A stretch of DNA of 64,000 bases from Vibrio sp. Isolate34 (GCF_022397915.1 NZ_JAKEUO010000003.1:211963-275962), one strand, 5' to 3'; positions 1-8,978 are shown, numbered from the stretch's first letter. Made by a program: numbers and translations. The notes: generated from the letters alone by a model not told the origin.

Positions 1-1
1 T

Positions 2-1591
2 GGTGGCGGCGGTGCGGCGCCAGATCTTGGTGATCCTGTGAACGATGGCCCTGCTTACATTGCACTGATGGCTGAACTGCGTGTGATGCTAGATGAGCTA
101 GAAGCTGAAAATGGTCGTACTTACGAACTCACATCAGCGATCGGTGTTGGTCACGATAAGATTGAAGACGTGGACTACGGCGATGCTATCCAATACATGG
201 ATTACATCTTCGCAATGACTTACGACTTCTACGGCGGTTGGAATAACGTGTTGGGTCACCAAACAGCATTGAACTGCGGTAACTTCATGCGCCCTGGTCA
301 ATGTGATGGCACAGGGCTTGATGAAAATGGCGAACCATACACAGGCCCTGCTTACACCACAGACAACGGCATCCAACTGCTTCTTGAGCAAGGTGTTCCA
401 GCCAACAAGCTTGTTGTTGGTACAGCAATGTACGGTCGTGGTTGGGAAGGCGTATTACCATCATCACTTTCAGATCCAAGCGACCCAATGACAGGCGTGG
501 GTAATGGCAAACTGACTGGCAGCTCTGCACAAGGTGTATGGGAAGATGGCGTTATCGATTACAAAGGTATTAAAGCGAACATGCTTGGTGCGAACAACCA
601 AGGTATCAATGGCTTCGAATACGGCTACGACGAAATGGCAGAGGCGCCTTACGTTTGGAACCGCACTTCAGGTCAGCTGATCACATTTGATGATGACCGC
701 TCGGTAAAAGCAAAAGGCGCGTACGTTCGTAGCCTTGGTCTTGCAGGTCTATTCTCTTGGGAAATTGATGCAGATAACGGCGATATTCTGAATGCAATGC
801 ATGAAGGTCTAGCAGGTGGCACCACCGACCCTGTAAATCGTAAACCAACTGCAGCAGCAGGTGCCGACCAATCCGTTGAAGGCCCAGCTTCTGTCTCTCT
901 AAATGGCAGCGCTTCAAAAGACAGCGACGGCACAATTTCTAGCTACGCTTGGTCACAAGTGAGTGGAACTGCCGTAACACTGGCTAATGCCAATGCAGCT
1001 ATTGCAAGCTTCGATGTTGTTGAAGTCGCACAACAAGAAACTCTATCATTCAGCCTAACCGTAACAGACAACGAAGGCGCAACGTCAACAGACACGGTTG
1101 TTGTAACGGTAAACCCTAAAGACACAGGCCCAGTCAACACAGCACCAGTTGCAGTGGTTACGGCTCCGGCTGAAGTCAATGCGGGTGATGTTGTTGTGGT
1201 TGATGCGTCAGCGTCTAGCGATGCGGATCAAGACACATTAAGCTTCACATGGGATGTACCAGCAGGTATCAACGCAACAGTACAAGGCGCTTCGGTAAGC
1301 TTTGTCGCGGCGGAATACACGCAAGATACGGTATTGAACTTCTCTGTGACAGTGAGTGATGGTACCGATACATCAGTCGCGGCTACTTCAGTGAAAGTCT
1401 TCAAGAAAACCACAGGCGGTGGCACGTGTACTAACGCTTGGGATTCAAGTGCGGTCTACACTGGTGGCGACCAAGTGACTCAAGGCGGTAAGGTTTGGGA
1501 AGCGAAATGGTGGACAACAGGTGAAGATCCAACAACGACAGGCCAATGGGGCGTGTGGAAAGAGATCGGCCCAGCAAGCTGTGCTAGCTAA
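2..1591 (+). CDS. chiA: Chitinase A (GH18), C-terminal part, 5' truncated by window edge
   Basis: Secreted endochitinase that hydrolyses chitin for carbon and nitrogen. The frame is open from base 2, so the gene begins upstream; the catalytic DxxDxDxE motif is not in the window and should end only a few residues before it. Visible are the rest of the GH18 barrel (AMTYDFYGGW, the last strand around LFSWEIDADNGD, and an insertion subdomain between), two PKD/Ig-like linker domains of about 90 residues each with their DxDGT and DNEGAT signatures, and a C-terminal CBM5/12 chitin-binding module of about 45 residues rich in Trp (AWDSS, VWEAKWWTTGEDP, WGVWKEIG) bracketed by two Cys. This architecture fits Vibrio ChiA. 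A tandem repeat and a terminator follow the stop codon. Truncation is only due to the window edge. Confidence 0.92.
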   Translation, partial: GGGGAAPDLGDPVNDGPAYIALMAELRVMLDELEAENGRTYELTSAIGVGHDKIEDVDYGDAIQYMDYIFAMTYDFYGGWNNVLGHQTALNCGNFMRPGQCDGTGLDENGEPYTGPAYTTDNGIQLLLEQGVPANKLVVGTAMYGRGWEGVLPSSLSDPSDPMTGVGNGKLTGSSAQGVWEDGVIDYKGIKANMLGANNQGINGFEYGYDEMAEAPYVWNRTSGQLITFDDDRSVKAKGAYVRSLGLAGLFSWEIDADNGDILNAMHEGLAGGTTDPVNRKPTAAAGADQSVEGPASVSLNGSASKDSDGTISSYAWSQVSGTAVTLANANAAIASFDVVEVAQQETLSFSLTVTDNEGATSTDTVVVTVNPKDTGPVNTAPVAVVTAPAEVNAGDVVVVDASASSDADQDTLSFTWDVPAGINATVQGASVSFVAAEYTQDTVLNFSVTVSDGTDTSVAATSVKVFKKTTGGGTCTNAWDSSAVYTGGDQVTQGGKVWEAKWWTTGEDPTTTGQWGVWKEIGPASCAS

Positions 1592-1610
1592 GGACAAGAT
1601 TAGTTAAAGC

Positions 1611-1666
1611 AACTAAACAACTAAACAACTAAACAACTAAGTAACTAAGTAACTAAGTAACTAAGC
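1611..1666 (+). repeat. 8-bp tandem repeat just after the chitinase stop
   Basis: Seven consecutive 8-bp units, first of the form aactaaac and then aactaagt/aactaagc, 20 bases after the chiA stop. Each unit carries a TAA or TAAG and the 8-bp period shifts frame at each step, so all three plus-strand frames are closed several times. Non-coding; probably generated by replication slippage. Confidence 0.85.
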
Positions 1667-1702
1667 AAAGGCCAACTAGAGAATATCTGGTTGGCCTTTT
1701 TA
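1667..1702. terminator. Rho-independent terminator between convergent genes
   Basis: Inverted repeat with arms AAGGCCAAC and GTTGGCCTT around a short loop, followed by a T run on the plus strand and an A run before it, so it can serve both the chitinase and the convergent hydrolase gene. Confidence 0.8.
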
Positions 1703-1748
1703 GTGTTTATTTTCTTAACCTGTGTTCTGCTTGTTTGAGTAGTTAAAC

Positions 1749-2597
1749 TTAACCAATTAAGTTATCAAAGCTCTCAAATACTTGTGGGCACTTCATCACT
1801 CGACCGTGACCTTGGCCTTGAGTGGCAATCAAGGTAACGCGGTCCATTTCAGTCGCCGCACGCTGAGACACATCAAACTTAGTAAACTTGTCTTTCTCAT
1901 CATGAACGATGATCGTTTGAGACTCACGAAGCGCTAGCTTGCCATAAGGGTCAACAGACTGAATTGGGTAGTTAAATTGCTCTTCCACTTCACCGACGAC
2001 CGCCTCAAAAAGCTTCATCGAGTAACCAGAACGCGCCACGCTGCCAAATAGGTTTTCGAGGTAATCAAGTACTGGAGCGATCAGCAACAGTGGTTTGTTT
2101 TCCAGCTTAACATGCTTACATTCCAACGCAGAAGCCGTACCCATGCTGTGACCAACCAAGCCTGCCACTTCGCCAACCGAATCTAGAATCGCTTCCAAGC
2201 CATTCACAAACGCAGGGATATGACCATGAACACCATCACTGCCACCATGAGCTGGATGATCGTAAGCCAGAGCCGTAAAGCCTTTCGCTGCGATATGTTC
2301 CATCAGAGGGAAGAACTGACTCGCGGTGCCAGACCAACCATGAGTCAGCACCCATACTGGGCCAGTACCCAGAGAGTAAGTTTTTAGCACGCCATCACGG
2401 CCTTTGATTTCACTCTTGATCAGCCCTTTCGGATCGGCGTTTTTTTGTTCGGTACGCATTGGGGTAAGTAATAACTTACGCGCTGTTTTCTTTGCATGGC
2501 TCGGTGCGAGAATGTAATGCAGGTTGGTTGTTGCACCAATCAAGCTGCGCTTGAAGCTGAATTTGTTCGATGTATTAAAATAGATTTTGTCACTCAT
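1749..2597 (-). CDS. Alpha/beta hydrolase
   Basis: Predicted cytoplasmic serine hydrolase of 282 residues; substrate unknown. The oxyanion-hole motif THGWSG and the nucleophile elbow GHSMG are clear, an acid lies in the segment IIVHDEKDKFTKFD, and the catalytic His in GQGHGRVMK near the C terminus. It resembles the lysophospholipase/esterase-like hydrolases often named only as alpha/beta hydrolases. An upstream ATG at 2645 would add 16 residues, but the ATG at 2597 is preceded by AAGGAAC at a good distance and is preferred. A TetR-family gene lies upstream on the same strand, 250 bases away, which suggests but does not prove that it regulates this gene. Confidence 0.85.
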   Translation of the reverse strand: MSDKIYFNTSNKFSFKRSLIGATTNLHYILAPSHAKKTARKLLLTPMRTEQKNADPKGLIKSEIKGRDGVLKTYSLGTGPVWVLTHGWSGTASQFFPLMEHIAAKGFTALAYDHPAHGGSDGVHGHIPAFVNGLEAILDSVGEVAGLVGHSMGTASALECKHVKLENKPLLLIAPVLDYLENLFGSVARSGYSMKLFEAVVGEVEEQFNYPIQSVDPYGKLALRESQTIIVHDEKDKFTKFDVSQRAATEMDRVTLIATQGQGHGRVMKCPQVFESFDNLIG

Positions 2598-2775
2598 GAC
2601 CGTTCCTTGTATCGCCATCTTGATTGGCGGATCGAGCTCGGCCAAAAAATCGAACGACCGTGCTATTTATTGGTAGAAAAAATGGGGCAAAGCTGTTTAA
2701 AGCTGCTTGCCGCCACTTCTCTTAAAATTGTTAGACCTTACATCAGCAAAGCTCACATGCTTTGCTAACTTTATA

Positions 2776-2848
2776 TTTTACGAGCTAAGTGTTTTACGAG
2801 CTAAGTGGTTTGCGAACTGGGTGGTTTACGAACTAAGTGGCTTACTCG
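2776..2848. repeat. 16-bp degenerate tandem repeat abutting the TetR stop
   Basis: Two identical copies of ttttacgagctaagtg (2776-2807), then two degenerate copies (2808-2839) and a 9-bp partial copy that ends directly at the stop codon of the TetR gene. On the minus strand each unit carries TAA and TAG, and 16 bp shifts frame, so readthrough would be stopped in every frame. Confidence 0.85.
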
Positions 2849-3442
2849 TTAAACCGCTTTCCAGCTGGCGATTAAGCGCTCTACACCGCTCCAAAAATGC
2901 GTGTGGCTCGCTTGCTGCCCTCGTAACGAGTAAAACAAGTTCGCACTCAGGTAGAGACCGTATAACTCGAAGGTTGCCTGTTTCGGATCTAAGTCGGCTC
3001 TGAACTGCTTGCTCTCAACCGCTTTTGCTACCTGAATCGTCAAGTAATCAATCCAAACCGAAATGGTTTTCTGCAGCGCTTTTTGAATCACAGACGTTTC
3101 ACTGCCTGCATCTTTCCAAGCATCAATAAACATGCAGCTGCCTTGGAACGAATGGTTCCAACCCAGCCAATTATCGAGCAACTGCTTCAATTTCGCTTCA
3201 ATATCACCATCACCGAGCTCTCGCGCAGGAATGATGACTCTTTCAGTGAATATGGCGTTGGAATATTCGAGTACAGAGAGCTGCAGGTTCTCTTTAGAGT
3301 TAAAGTGCGCAAACAAGCCACTCTTAGACATGCCACACTGCTTGGCTAACTCGCCAATCGTCAAACTCTCAAGCCCGTTTTCACTCGCAAGCGCGAACGC
3401 ATGGCTCAAAATATACTCTTTAGTTATCTTTCCCTTGCTCAT
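2849..3442 (-). CDS. TetR/AcrR-family transcriptional regulator
   Basis: DNA-binding repressor of 197 residues, a normal length for the family. The N-terminal helix-turn-helix is clear (ITKEYILSHAFALASENG, then LTIGELAKQCGMSKSGLFAHF, then a KE-L segment); the C-terminal ligand domain contains WLGWNHSFQGSCMF and resembles TetR_C domains of Vibrio regulators without a known ligand. It is transcribed divergently from the AEC transporter at 3604, with about 160 bases between the start codons that must hold both promoters. It therefore may control the transporter, itself and the hydrolase downstream. The spacer contains two ACGT(T) elements about 13 bases apart but no convincing operator palindrome. 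Confidence 0.85.
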   Translation of the reverse strand: MSKGKITKEYILSHAFALASENGLESLTIGELAKQCGMSKSGLFAHFNSKENLQLSVLEYSNAIFTERVIIPARELGDGDIEAKLKQLLDNWLGWNHSFQGSCMFIDAWKDAGSETSVIQKALQKTISVWIDYLTIQVAKAVESKQFRADLDPKQATFELYGLYLSANLFYSLRGQQASHTHFWSGVERLIASWKAV

Positions 3443-3603
3443 TATTCACCAATAATAAATCTGATACGTTATTTTTAGCACGTTCGTTCTTTTTTTCAAG
3501 ATTTTTTACCTAACCCTTGCTATTCATTTTGTCTTATCAAAGAACTATGGAAAAATGCGACAGTATTCAAAGGAAATTGAAATCGACTAACAAAGGAAAA
3601 AGA

Positions 3604-4560
3604 ATGAACACACTTTGGGAACAGTTTGCGTTTTCGGCGTCAGTAACAGGCCCTATCTGTTTAATGCTGTTTCTTGGTGTGATGCTCAAGCGAATTGGCT
3701 TAATCAATGACAACTTCATTGATGTCGCATCCAAGGTGGTGTTTCAAGTCACTCTACCCGCGATGCTATTTCTCAGCATTGTTCAGTCTAACCACGATTT
3801 TGCCGCAAGTGGAAAGCTCGTCATTTTTGGCTTGTTAGCCAACCTTGCCTTCTTCGTGTTCACCACTATCAGCACTAAAATGGCTTTTAAAAAACCTCAA
3901 GATCAAGGTGTGATAGTGCAAGGTGGCTTTCGTGCCAACACCGCTATTATCGGACTTGCTTATGTTGCCAATATATACGGCAACGATGGTGTCGCACTCG
4001 CTGCTCTTTATGTCGCCTCCTTGACGGTACTCTATAATATTCAGGCTGTTATCGCGCTCACTCCAAAGGGCCAAGAATCGGGTGACAAAGCCATTCAAGT
4101 CATCGTTAAAACACTCACCAAAAACCCTTTGATTATCTCGATCGCCTTAGGTGTATTGTTCTACTTACTATCGATTCCAGTGCCGAAAATGGTGACTGAT
4201 GCAGGGCAATATTTCGCTAACATGACCTTACCGTTAGCCCTTTTGTGCACGGGAGGGTCACTTGATATTCGCTCGCTGAAAAAAGATAAGAGCCCAACTT
4301 GGTTCTCTACCGGATACAAACTGGTTTTGGCTCCGCTACTGATCACGCTAGCTGCCCTGTTCTTCGGTTTTAGAGGGTTAGATCTTGGTCTTATCTTCTT
4401 GATGAGCGCCGCACCAACAGCTGCGGCGAGCTATGTTATGGCACGTGCGATGGGCGGGAATTCAACATTGGCAGCCAACATTATCGCGCTCACCACCGTC
4501 GTTTCACTTATCACTTGTACGCTTGGCATTTTCGTACTTACTGCAATGGGTTTAATATAG
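3604..4560 (+). CDS. AEC-family transporter
   Basis: Inner-membrane permease of 318 residues with about ten hydrophobic segments, of the auxin efflux carrier (AEC) family, which in bacteria exports or exchanges small carboxylates such as malate. Family features seen are a first half with PAMLFLSIVQSN and GGFRANTAIIGLAY, and a second half with MTLPLALLCTGGSL and SAAPTAAASYVMARAMGGN. An in-frame ATG lies 87 bases upstream, but the ATG at 3604 follows AAAGGAAAAAG and begins exactly where homologues begin. The gene is divergent from a TetR regulator, a common arrangement for this family. Substrate cannot be told from the sequence. Confidence 0.85.
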   Translation: MNTLWEQFAFSASVTGPICLMLFLGVMLKRIGLINDNFIDVASKVVFQVTLPAMLFLSIVQSNHDFAASGKLVIFGLLANLAFFVFTTISTKMAFKKPQDQGVIVQGGFRANTAIIGLAYVANIYGNDGVALAALYVASLTVLYNIQAVIALTPKGQESGDKAIQVIVKTLTKNPLIISIALGVLFYLLSIPVPKMVTDAGQYFANMTLPLALLCTGGSLDIRSLKKDKSPTWFSTGYKLVLAPLLITLAALFFGFRGLDLGLIFLMSAAPTAAASYVMARAMGGNSTLAANIIALTTVVSLITCTLGIFVLTAMGLI

Positions 4561-4682
4561 CTGCGACAAGCTTCAAAGAATCAATATAAGCCTTAAAACA
4601 AAGCTCGCAACCCTTGATTTAGCGCTAACTGATTCAATAAAAAGGCTGTTAGATTCTACGAAAATTTTCTTAGAGATCTGAT

Positions 4683-5723
4683 ATGTCTTCCGTTCAACAT
4701 ACGCCTTCACAACGCATTGCCAGTATTGAGTTGGGTCGAGTGATTGCTATCTTGGCGATCATTGGCTTACATGGCCAAATGGCACTTACTTATTGGCAAA
4801 TCAATGAAGTGCCTTGGATTGGTTATGTGCTTAACCAAACCGCTCGCTTTGCTGTGCCTCTTTTCTTCCTTATCTCAGGGTATCTGATTCAACCTAAGCT
4901 CACTGCATCACCTTGGACAACCGTGGTCAACTACTCTAAACCACTCCTCAAGGTTTGGGTGGTTTGGAGCATCATTTGCCTAGTCATGCCATTCAACCTT
5001 GCAAAGGTGGAAGAGTTCGGTTACTTAGGCGAACGCCAAGACTATTGGGGCTTTTTAATGAACACCCCGCTCAACTCTTTCTTGGAGGGTGGATTGGTTC
5101 ATTTATGGTTTATTCCCGCTCTCGTATGTGCCGTTTTGATCATCGCTCTAATGGTCGAAATGAAACTCGACAAACTGCTATTACCAACGGCGATTGTACT
5201 TTACGTCTATGGTGTTTTGGCGGGCAGCTACGCGAGCTTGACCGATCTGAGCGCGCCTTTCTTTACTCGTAACGGCCCGTTCTTTAGCACGTTAATGGTG
5301 ACCTTAGGCTTCCTCATTCGTCAGAATCAATGGAAGGTGTCATCAACTAAAGCGTTGGGATTACTCGCGTTAGGCATGTTGATTCACTTTACTGAGGCGG
5401 CATGGCTCACCACATTCGACGTCGGATTCAACATGAATGATTTCTTGTTTGGTACGGCACTATGGGGAATGGGCGTGTTTATGTGGCTTTTGGCTAATCC
5501 AAACATCGGCGACTACGCGTGGGTTCACGCGATCTCGAATCGAATGCTAGGCATCTACGTTTGCCATTTACTGATCATTATCGTGCTGTTCAATGTCTGC
5601 GGAGTATTCGAGATTACTGAGTTAACAAAAGACGTGACCGTATTCCTTGGCACTGTATTGTTGAGCTTCGGGTTAGTTGTTGGAATCGAAAAAACACCAT
5701 TAAGACGTGTGCTACTGCGCTAG
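4683..5723 (+). CDS. Acyltransferase family 3 membrane protein
   Basis: Integral membrane protein of 346 residues with about ten hydrophobic segments, of the acyltransferase-3 family that transfers acetyl or other acyl groups to surface sugars. The N terminus RIASIELGRVIAILAIIGLH contains the family's conserved His after the first membrane helix, followed by the RFAVPLFFLISGYLI segment. It is most like the WecH/YiaH type of O-acetyltransferase (enterobacterial common antigen), but the target here is unknown. The gene stands alone: the upstream transporter ends 120 bases before it, and a strong bidirectional terminator follows. Confidence 0.8.
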   Translation: MSSVQHTPSQRIASIELGRVIAILAIIGLHGQMALTYWQINEVPWIGYVLNQTARFAVPLFFLISGYLIQPKLTASPWTTVVNYSKPLLKVWVVWSIICLVMPFNLAKVEEFGYLGERQDYWGFLMNTPLNSFLEGGLVHLWFIPALVCAVLIIALMVEMKLDKLLLPTAIVLYVYGVLAGSYASLTDLSAPFFTRNGPFFSTLMVTLGFLIRQNQWKVSSTKALGLLALGMLIHFTEAAWLTTFDVGFNMNDFLFGTALWGMGVFMWLLANPNIGDYAWVHAISNRMLGIYVCHLLIIIVLFNVCGVFEITELTKDVTVFLGTVLLSFGLVVGIEKTPLRRVLLR

Positions 5724-5770
5724 GGCGTGCCTAAAACTATCAGCTAAATCAGTGTTAAAAAGCCACTAAA

Positions 5771-5807
5771 AATAAAGGCAAGATAACTTAATATCTTGCC
5801 TTTATTT
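5771..5807. terminator. Bidirectional terminator
   Basis: Arms AAAGGCAAGAT and ATCTTGCCTTT with an 8-base loop, with T-rich flank on both strands. It sits between two convergent genes (acyltransferase and pterin-synthase-like gene). Confidence 0.85.
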
Positions 5808-5843
5808 CATCATTGGAGCTGAGATTATCTCACTCGAAAGGTG

Positions 5844-6722
5844 TTATAAGAACGCCATCGCGCCTTTACCTACCCCTTCATAAGCCACGATTTGTAATGA
5901 CTGGTTTTCTGCCAAGCTTGGAGCCACTTGATCCGCGATATAGCCTGCCAGCAATTCCACCGTGGTATCGGTTGGTAAGATTTCCGTTTCGCTCTTAGCA
6001 ATCGCTAGCTCAAATTCACCTTGTGGCGCCGTGTAGCTGAATCCATAGTGACTTTCATCATTAGCACTTTGCGCGTGTTCACTCAGGTTCAGTGATGAAA
6101 CCGAAACTTGGTCTTCTTTAGATCCTAGGTAGATGTCTTCCCAACGCTGAGCAAATGCCTGCTCGCGCTGTTCGTCACGTTGACCATCAACCATAATTTC
6201 GACTGGAGAACGGTGACCATGCGCGATGCGCTGACAGTTGCCATCGTGCTTTTTCAAGCCATGAGTATAGTGGTAGAACGCGCCATTAATGTTTTCATGG
6301 CGAAGGGTAATCTCTAACCCTGTGACGTTACTTGGAAGGTTGTCGCGAAGAATATCATAAACGTGCGCGGTTACACTCTCGATGGTGATCGCTTCAGCAT
6401 CAATCAGGCAGTAGGCTTCATCAGGGCAGTGCAAGTGTAGGCTCTTGTCACCACGCAGCACATCTACCTTAGAGTAACCAGCTTTGCTTGCTTGATGCAC
6501 GATTGCAGCGTTTTTCATTGGCAGCAGTAAGCGGTGGTCAACATGTTGATCAACCAGCTGTTTGATCTGCTTTTTGACTCGGCTAAAGTCCAACACCATG
6601 CTCATTTCGTTCAGTTCACCAGACATGGTGACATCTAAAATCCAACTATCTCCTACGACCCCTCTGTGTTCACAGATGTATGAAGAATCGATAACGGTAA
6701 GGTCTCTTACAAATAGGTTCAA
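5844..6722 (-). CDS. Double-domain 6-pyruvoyl-tetrahydropterin synthase / QueD-like protein
   Basis: Predicted cytoplasmic enzyme of the PTPS/6-carboxytetrahydropterin synthase family (queuosine or pterin synthesis). At 292 residues it is about twice the length of QueD and seems to hold two PTPS-like lobes. The first (about 1-125) carries SMVLDFSRVKKQI and VDHRLLLP, the counterpart of the DF/DH motifs. The second (about 135-290) carries the zinc-type HYTHG, CQRIAHGHRSPVE and, late in the protein, LPTDTTVELLAGYIAD, the counterpart of PTxExxA. Start is TTG, supported by AAGGAG eight bases upstream and no better ATG. It is monocistronic. Whether it makes a queuosine precursor or has another pterin role is open. 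Confidence 0.75.
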   Translation of the reverse strand: MNLFVRDLTVIDSSYICEHRGVVGDSWILDVTMSGELNEMSMVLDFSRVKKQIKQLVDQHVDHRLLLPMKNAAIVHQASKAGYSKVDVLRGDKSLHLHCPDEAYCLIDAEAITIESVTAHVYDILRDNLPSNVTGLEITLRHENINGAFYHYTHGLKKHDGNCQRIAHGHRSPVEIMVDGQRDEQREQAFAQRWEDIYLGSKEDQVSVSSLNLSEHAQSANDESHYGFSYTAPQGEFELAIAKSETEILPTDTTVELLAGYIADQVAPSLAENQSLQIVAYEGVGKGAMAFL

Positions 6723-6951
6723 GTGGAACTCCTTAGTGCTTTAATGAGATACGGGAGGCTGAATAATGTTCAGCAGGCACTTCGTCTCATTGATGTCTGA
6801 TAAAATAGGACGGGCAGGATGTTACAACGAGCTTATAAAGTCCACCTTTTTACACCGTCATTCGAGAAATGAACAAACTACGCTCAATTTCCGCTAAAAC
6901 ATAGGCTAGTCTCATGCCAATAGCCATATTGCAGGTAGGGTTGCCAACGCT

Positions 6952-7104
6952 TCACGACACATTTTGCTTTAGCCATAAACGTGGCGACATTCCCGCGACA
7001 TGCTGAAAAGCACGCGAGAATCCAGAATAGCTGTTGTACCCCACTTCGTCCGCCACCCAATTGATGGGCTTGTTCTGCAACAGCTACGCTCTAAGTTCTA
7101 GCAT
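6952..7104 (-). pseudogene. AraC-family regulator remnant (second helix-turn-helix only)
   Basis: On the minus strand this stretch encodes the end of an AraC DNA-binding domain: MLELRA, an in-frame TAG at 7084-7086, then LLQNKPINWVADEVGYNS, YSGFSRAFQHVAGMSPRLW and a stop. The pattern matches the second HTH and the GxSPxxW signature of AraC proteins. The effector domain and first HTH are absent and another in-frame stop lies just upstream, so only about 50 codons of a decayed gene remain. It lies in an otherwise non-coding 548-base gap (6723-7270). Confidence 0.8.
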
Positions 7105-7130
7105 TCAACGTATATCCATTGCCCATTAAT

Positions 7131-7162
7131 AAAAACGGAAGCGACCGAACGCTTCCGTTTTC
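7131..7162. terminator. Strong hairpin, probable bidirectional terminator
   Basis: Arms AAAACGGAAGCG and CGCTTCCGTTTT around an 8-base loop. No intact gene now ends here on either strand, so it may be left over from the gene whose remnant lies at 6952-7104 or from a lost neighbour. Confidence 0.65.
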
Positions 7163-7270
7163 ATTGTGGAGGTCCCAAAATAGTCAACGCCCAAGCTATT
7201 GGCAACACGTACAAAACCTATTTATATTCTATACTCCTAACAGATAAGCTTTTCTTTTCATGGAAGAATA

Positions 7271-7906
7271 ATGATATTACCTAGGATTTTGGTACTCGGA
7301 CTCTACGCGTTATCAACGAGCATTTATGCTGCCCCGTGGCAGTTCGTAAAAAGTGAAGACGGCATCGTCATTCATAAAAGGCCACACAGTGAAGGCTTGG
7401 TAGAAATACGCGCCCAAATGCAAACGCCCACTACTTACTCTGGTTTCTTACTGCTATTGGAAGACAGTCAAAACGTGCCGAACTGGATAGATAATGTGTC
7501 GGAAAGTCGTGTGTTGATGCAAATCTCTGATGCGGAAAACATCGTCTATACCCAATTTAAAGCGCCATGGCCAGCCCGAGATAGAGACATGGTGACCTAC
7601 TCGAAATACCGTGTTGAGGATGGTCAGTTTGTTTTAGAGATTAAGGATGCCTCCAACTATTTAGCGAAAGAGTCGGGATACATTCGAATCTACGATGTGG
7701 ATGCGCTTTGGACGCTGCAACCGCTCACTAATGGCAACAGTTACATCACCTATACCGCTTATGCGAATGCGGGCGGCATCTTGCCAAATTGGTTAATGAA
7801 TAAGTTATCGATAGGCAGTGCGCTGAACACCTTTAAAGGGTTAAAAGAGCAGCTACCCAAGTACCAAGGCCAACAGCACCCGAGCCTGCCAAGCGAGTCT
7901 CGCTAG
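7271..7906 (+). CDS. Secreted START-domain protein
   Basis: Protein of 211 residues with an N-terminal signal sequence (MILPRILVLGLYALSTSIYA, cleavage likely after the Ala before APW). The mature part is a START/Bet v1-like lipid-binding domain: WQFVKSEDGIVIHKRP at the start, WIDNVSESRVL, FKAPWPARDRDMVTYS (the most typical stretch) and NWLMNKLSIGSA near the end. START domains bind lipids or other hydrophobic ligands; a periplasmic location is inferred from the signal sequence. It appears to be a single-gene unit downstream of the decayed AraC locus. Function is not established. Confidence 0.8.
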   Translation: MILPRILVLGLYALSTSIYAAPWQFVKSEDGIVIHKRPHSEGLVEIRAQMQTPTTYSGFLLLLEDSQNVPNWIDNVSESRVLMQISDAENIVYTQFKAPWPARDRDMVTYSKYRVEDGQFVLEIKDASNYLAKESGYIRIYDVDALWTLQPLTNGNSYITYTAYANAGGILPNWLMNKLSIGSALNTFKGLKEQLPKYQGQQHPSLPSESR

Positions 7907-7959
7907 CGATAAAGATGCCGATACCAATAATGGAAAGAGAAAACCACTAAGGTTTGTAG

Positions 7960-8490
7960 TTAAGGTCTTCTTGCTAGGTCTCGAGCTAAAATAAGTGCCA
8001 AGCCAAACACCTGCAGAAACAAGGCGATGTTCTTGTAGAACGCCATTTTCTCATCGAGCCTCTGGATTAACTCAACCAATGTCAGGTTATCCAAATAGTA
8101 ATCATCGATTCGAGTGCGCTGCGATTCTTGGGCGCTGTTTATCAATTTCATCAGCTTAGGTAAGTTATCCAAAGAGATCGTCGGCACCTCATCACTCACC
8201 CAGCGTCTGAGTTGCCCACGCAGAGCTTCATCGAGCACAGTGGCAGGTTGAGGCGCTTCTGCTGACAGTTTATCAAGGTGAATCAGAATCGCTTCACGCT
8301 TACGCTCTAGGGTTTCAATCGTATTCCAAGCCAATTGTATCGAATACACATTGCCGTATTTGCGATCGTTGTATTCCGCTTTCTCAGCTTCAATTTCATC
8401 GAGCACCAAGCTCGACATGACAATCGCCATGACGTTGAGTATGAGACCTGCAAGGACAATCGCCCAAGCAGGAGGAAGGCGCAATGCCAT
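7960..8490 (-). CDS. Two-helix inner-membrane protein of unknown function
   Basis: 176 residues. A hydrophobic segment near residues 9-30 (WAIVLAGLILNVMAIVMSSL) and another at about 155-170 (IALFLQVFGLALIL) flank a helical, charged domain that would lie in the periplasm or cytoplasm and contains heptad-like stretches (ETLERKREAILIHLDKL). I do not recognise a named family. It lies 8 bases after a MAPEG gene on the same strand with AGGGAG before its ATG, so the two are probably co-transcribed. Confidence 0.7.
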   Translation of the reverse strand: MALRLPPAWAIVLAGLILNVMAIVMSSLVLDEIEAEKAEYNDRKYGNVYSIQLAWNTIETLERKREAILIHLDKLSAEAPQPATVLDEALRGQLRRWVSDEVPTISLDNLPKLMKLINSAQESQRTRIDDYYLDNLTLVELIQRLDEKMAFYKNIALFLQVFGLALILARDLARRP

Positions 8491-8498
8491 AATGCTCC

Positions 8499-8888
8499 CT
8501 AGAACATTTTATCAAAAGGTAGGTAAACTAAGTTTAGGACAATCAAAGAGATCATGCAGATAAGCGTTAACACCATGCCCACTTTTCGACCTTTGAAGTT
8601 CTTCGCCAAAATGCCTTTTGCATGAATCACTCGCCCTAGAATAAACGCCACACCCAGTACATGAATAAGCCATACATCGGCACCATTCATCTCTAACAAT
8701 CCCATCAAGATAACCGTGATTGGGATGTAATCCATTGCGTTACTTTGTGCCGAGCGTGCTATCTGCAACGACTCAACACCGCCATCGGCATGAGCAACAA
8801 GATTGATTCGCCTCTGCTTAATAACTTCAATCGCTAACCAAATCATTACGACCGTCAGCAAAGCTGCGTAAAGTGCTGTTACCATCAT
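8499..8888 (-). CDS. MAPEG-family membrane protein
   Basis: 129 residues with four predicted membrane helices, of the MAPEG superfamily (membrane-associated proteins in eicosanoid and glutathione metabolism). Family traits are the first helix, the segment RINLVAHADGG...LQIARSAQSNAMDYIPI corresponding to the RAxxNxxE-like region, and the pair ADVWLIHVLGVAFILGRVIHA. Bacterial members can be glutathione transferases or peroxidases, but activity cannot be inferred here. AGGAAA precedes the ATG. It is first of a two-gene unit with the membrane protein at 7960. Confidence 0.8.
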   Translation of the reverse strand: MMVTALYAALLTVVMIWLAIEVIKQRRINLVAHADGGVESLQIARSAQSNAMDYIPITVILMGLLEMNGADVWLIHVLGVAFILGRVIHAKGILAKNFKGRKVGMVLTLICMISLIVLNLVYLPFDKMF

Positions 8889-8978
8889 ATTTTCCTATTA
8901 CTTGGAGTTTGTTGGGTGTGTTTCACCTGCCGATTGACTGGAGAGGTCAACATCGAAGGATATTCACGCCCGAACACT

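Noticed and set aside
1611..1666. CRISPR-like array
   Set aside because: Units are only 8 bp with no spacers and there are no cas genes in the window.
3443..3603. TetR operator palindrome
   Set aside because: Two ACGT(T) elements are present, but no palindrome of usual length and symmetry could be built.
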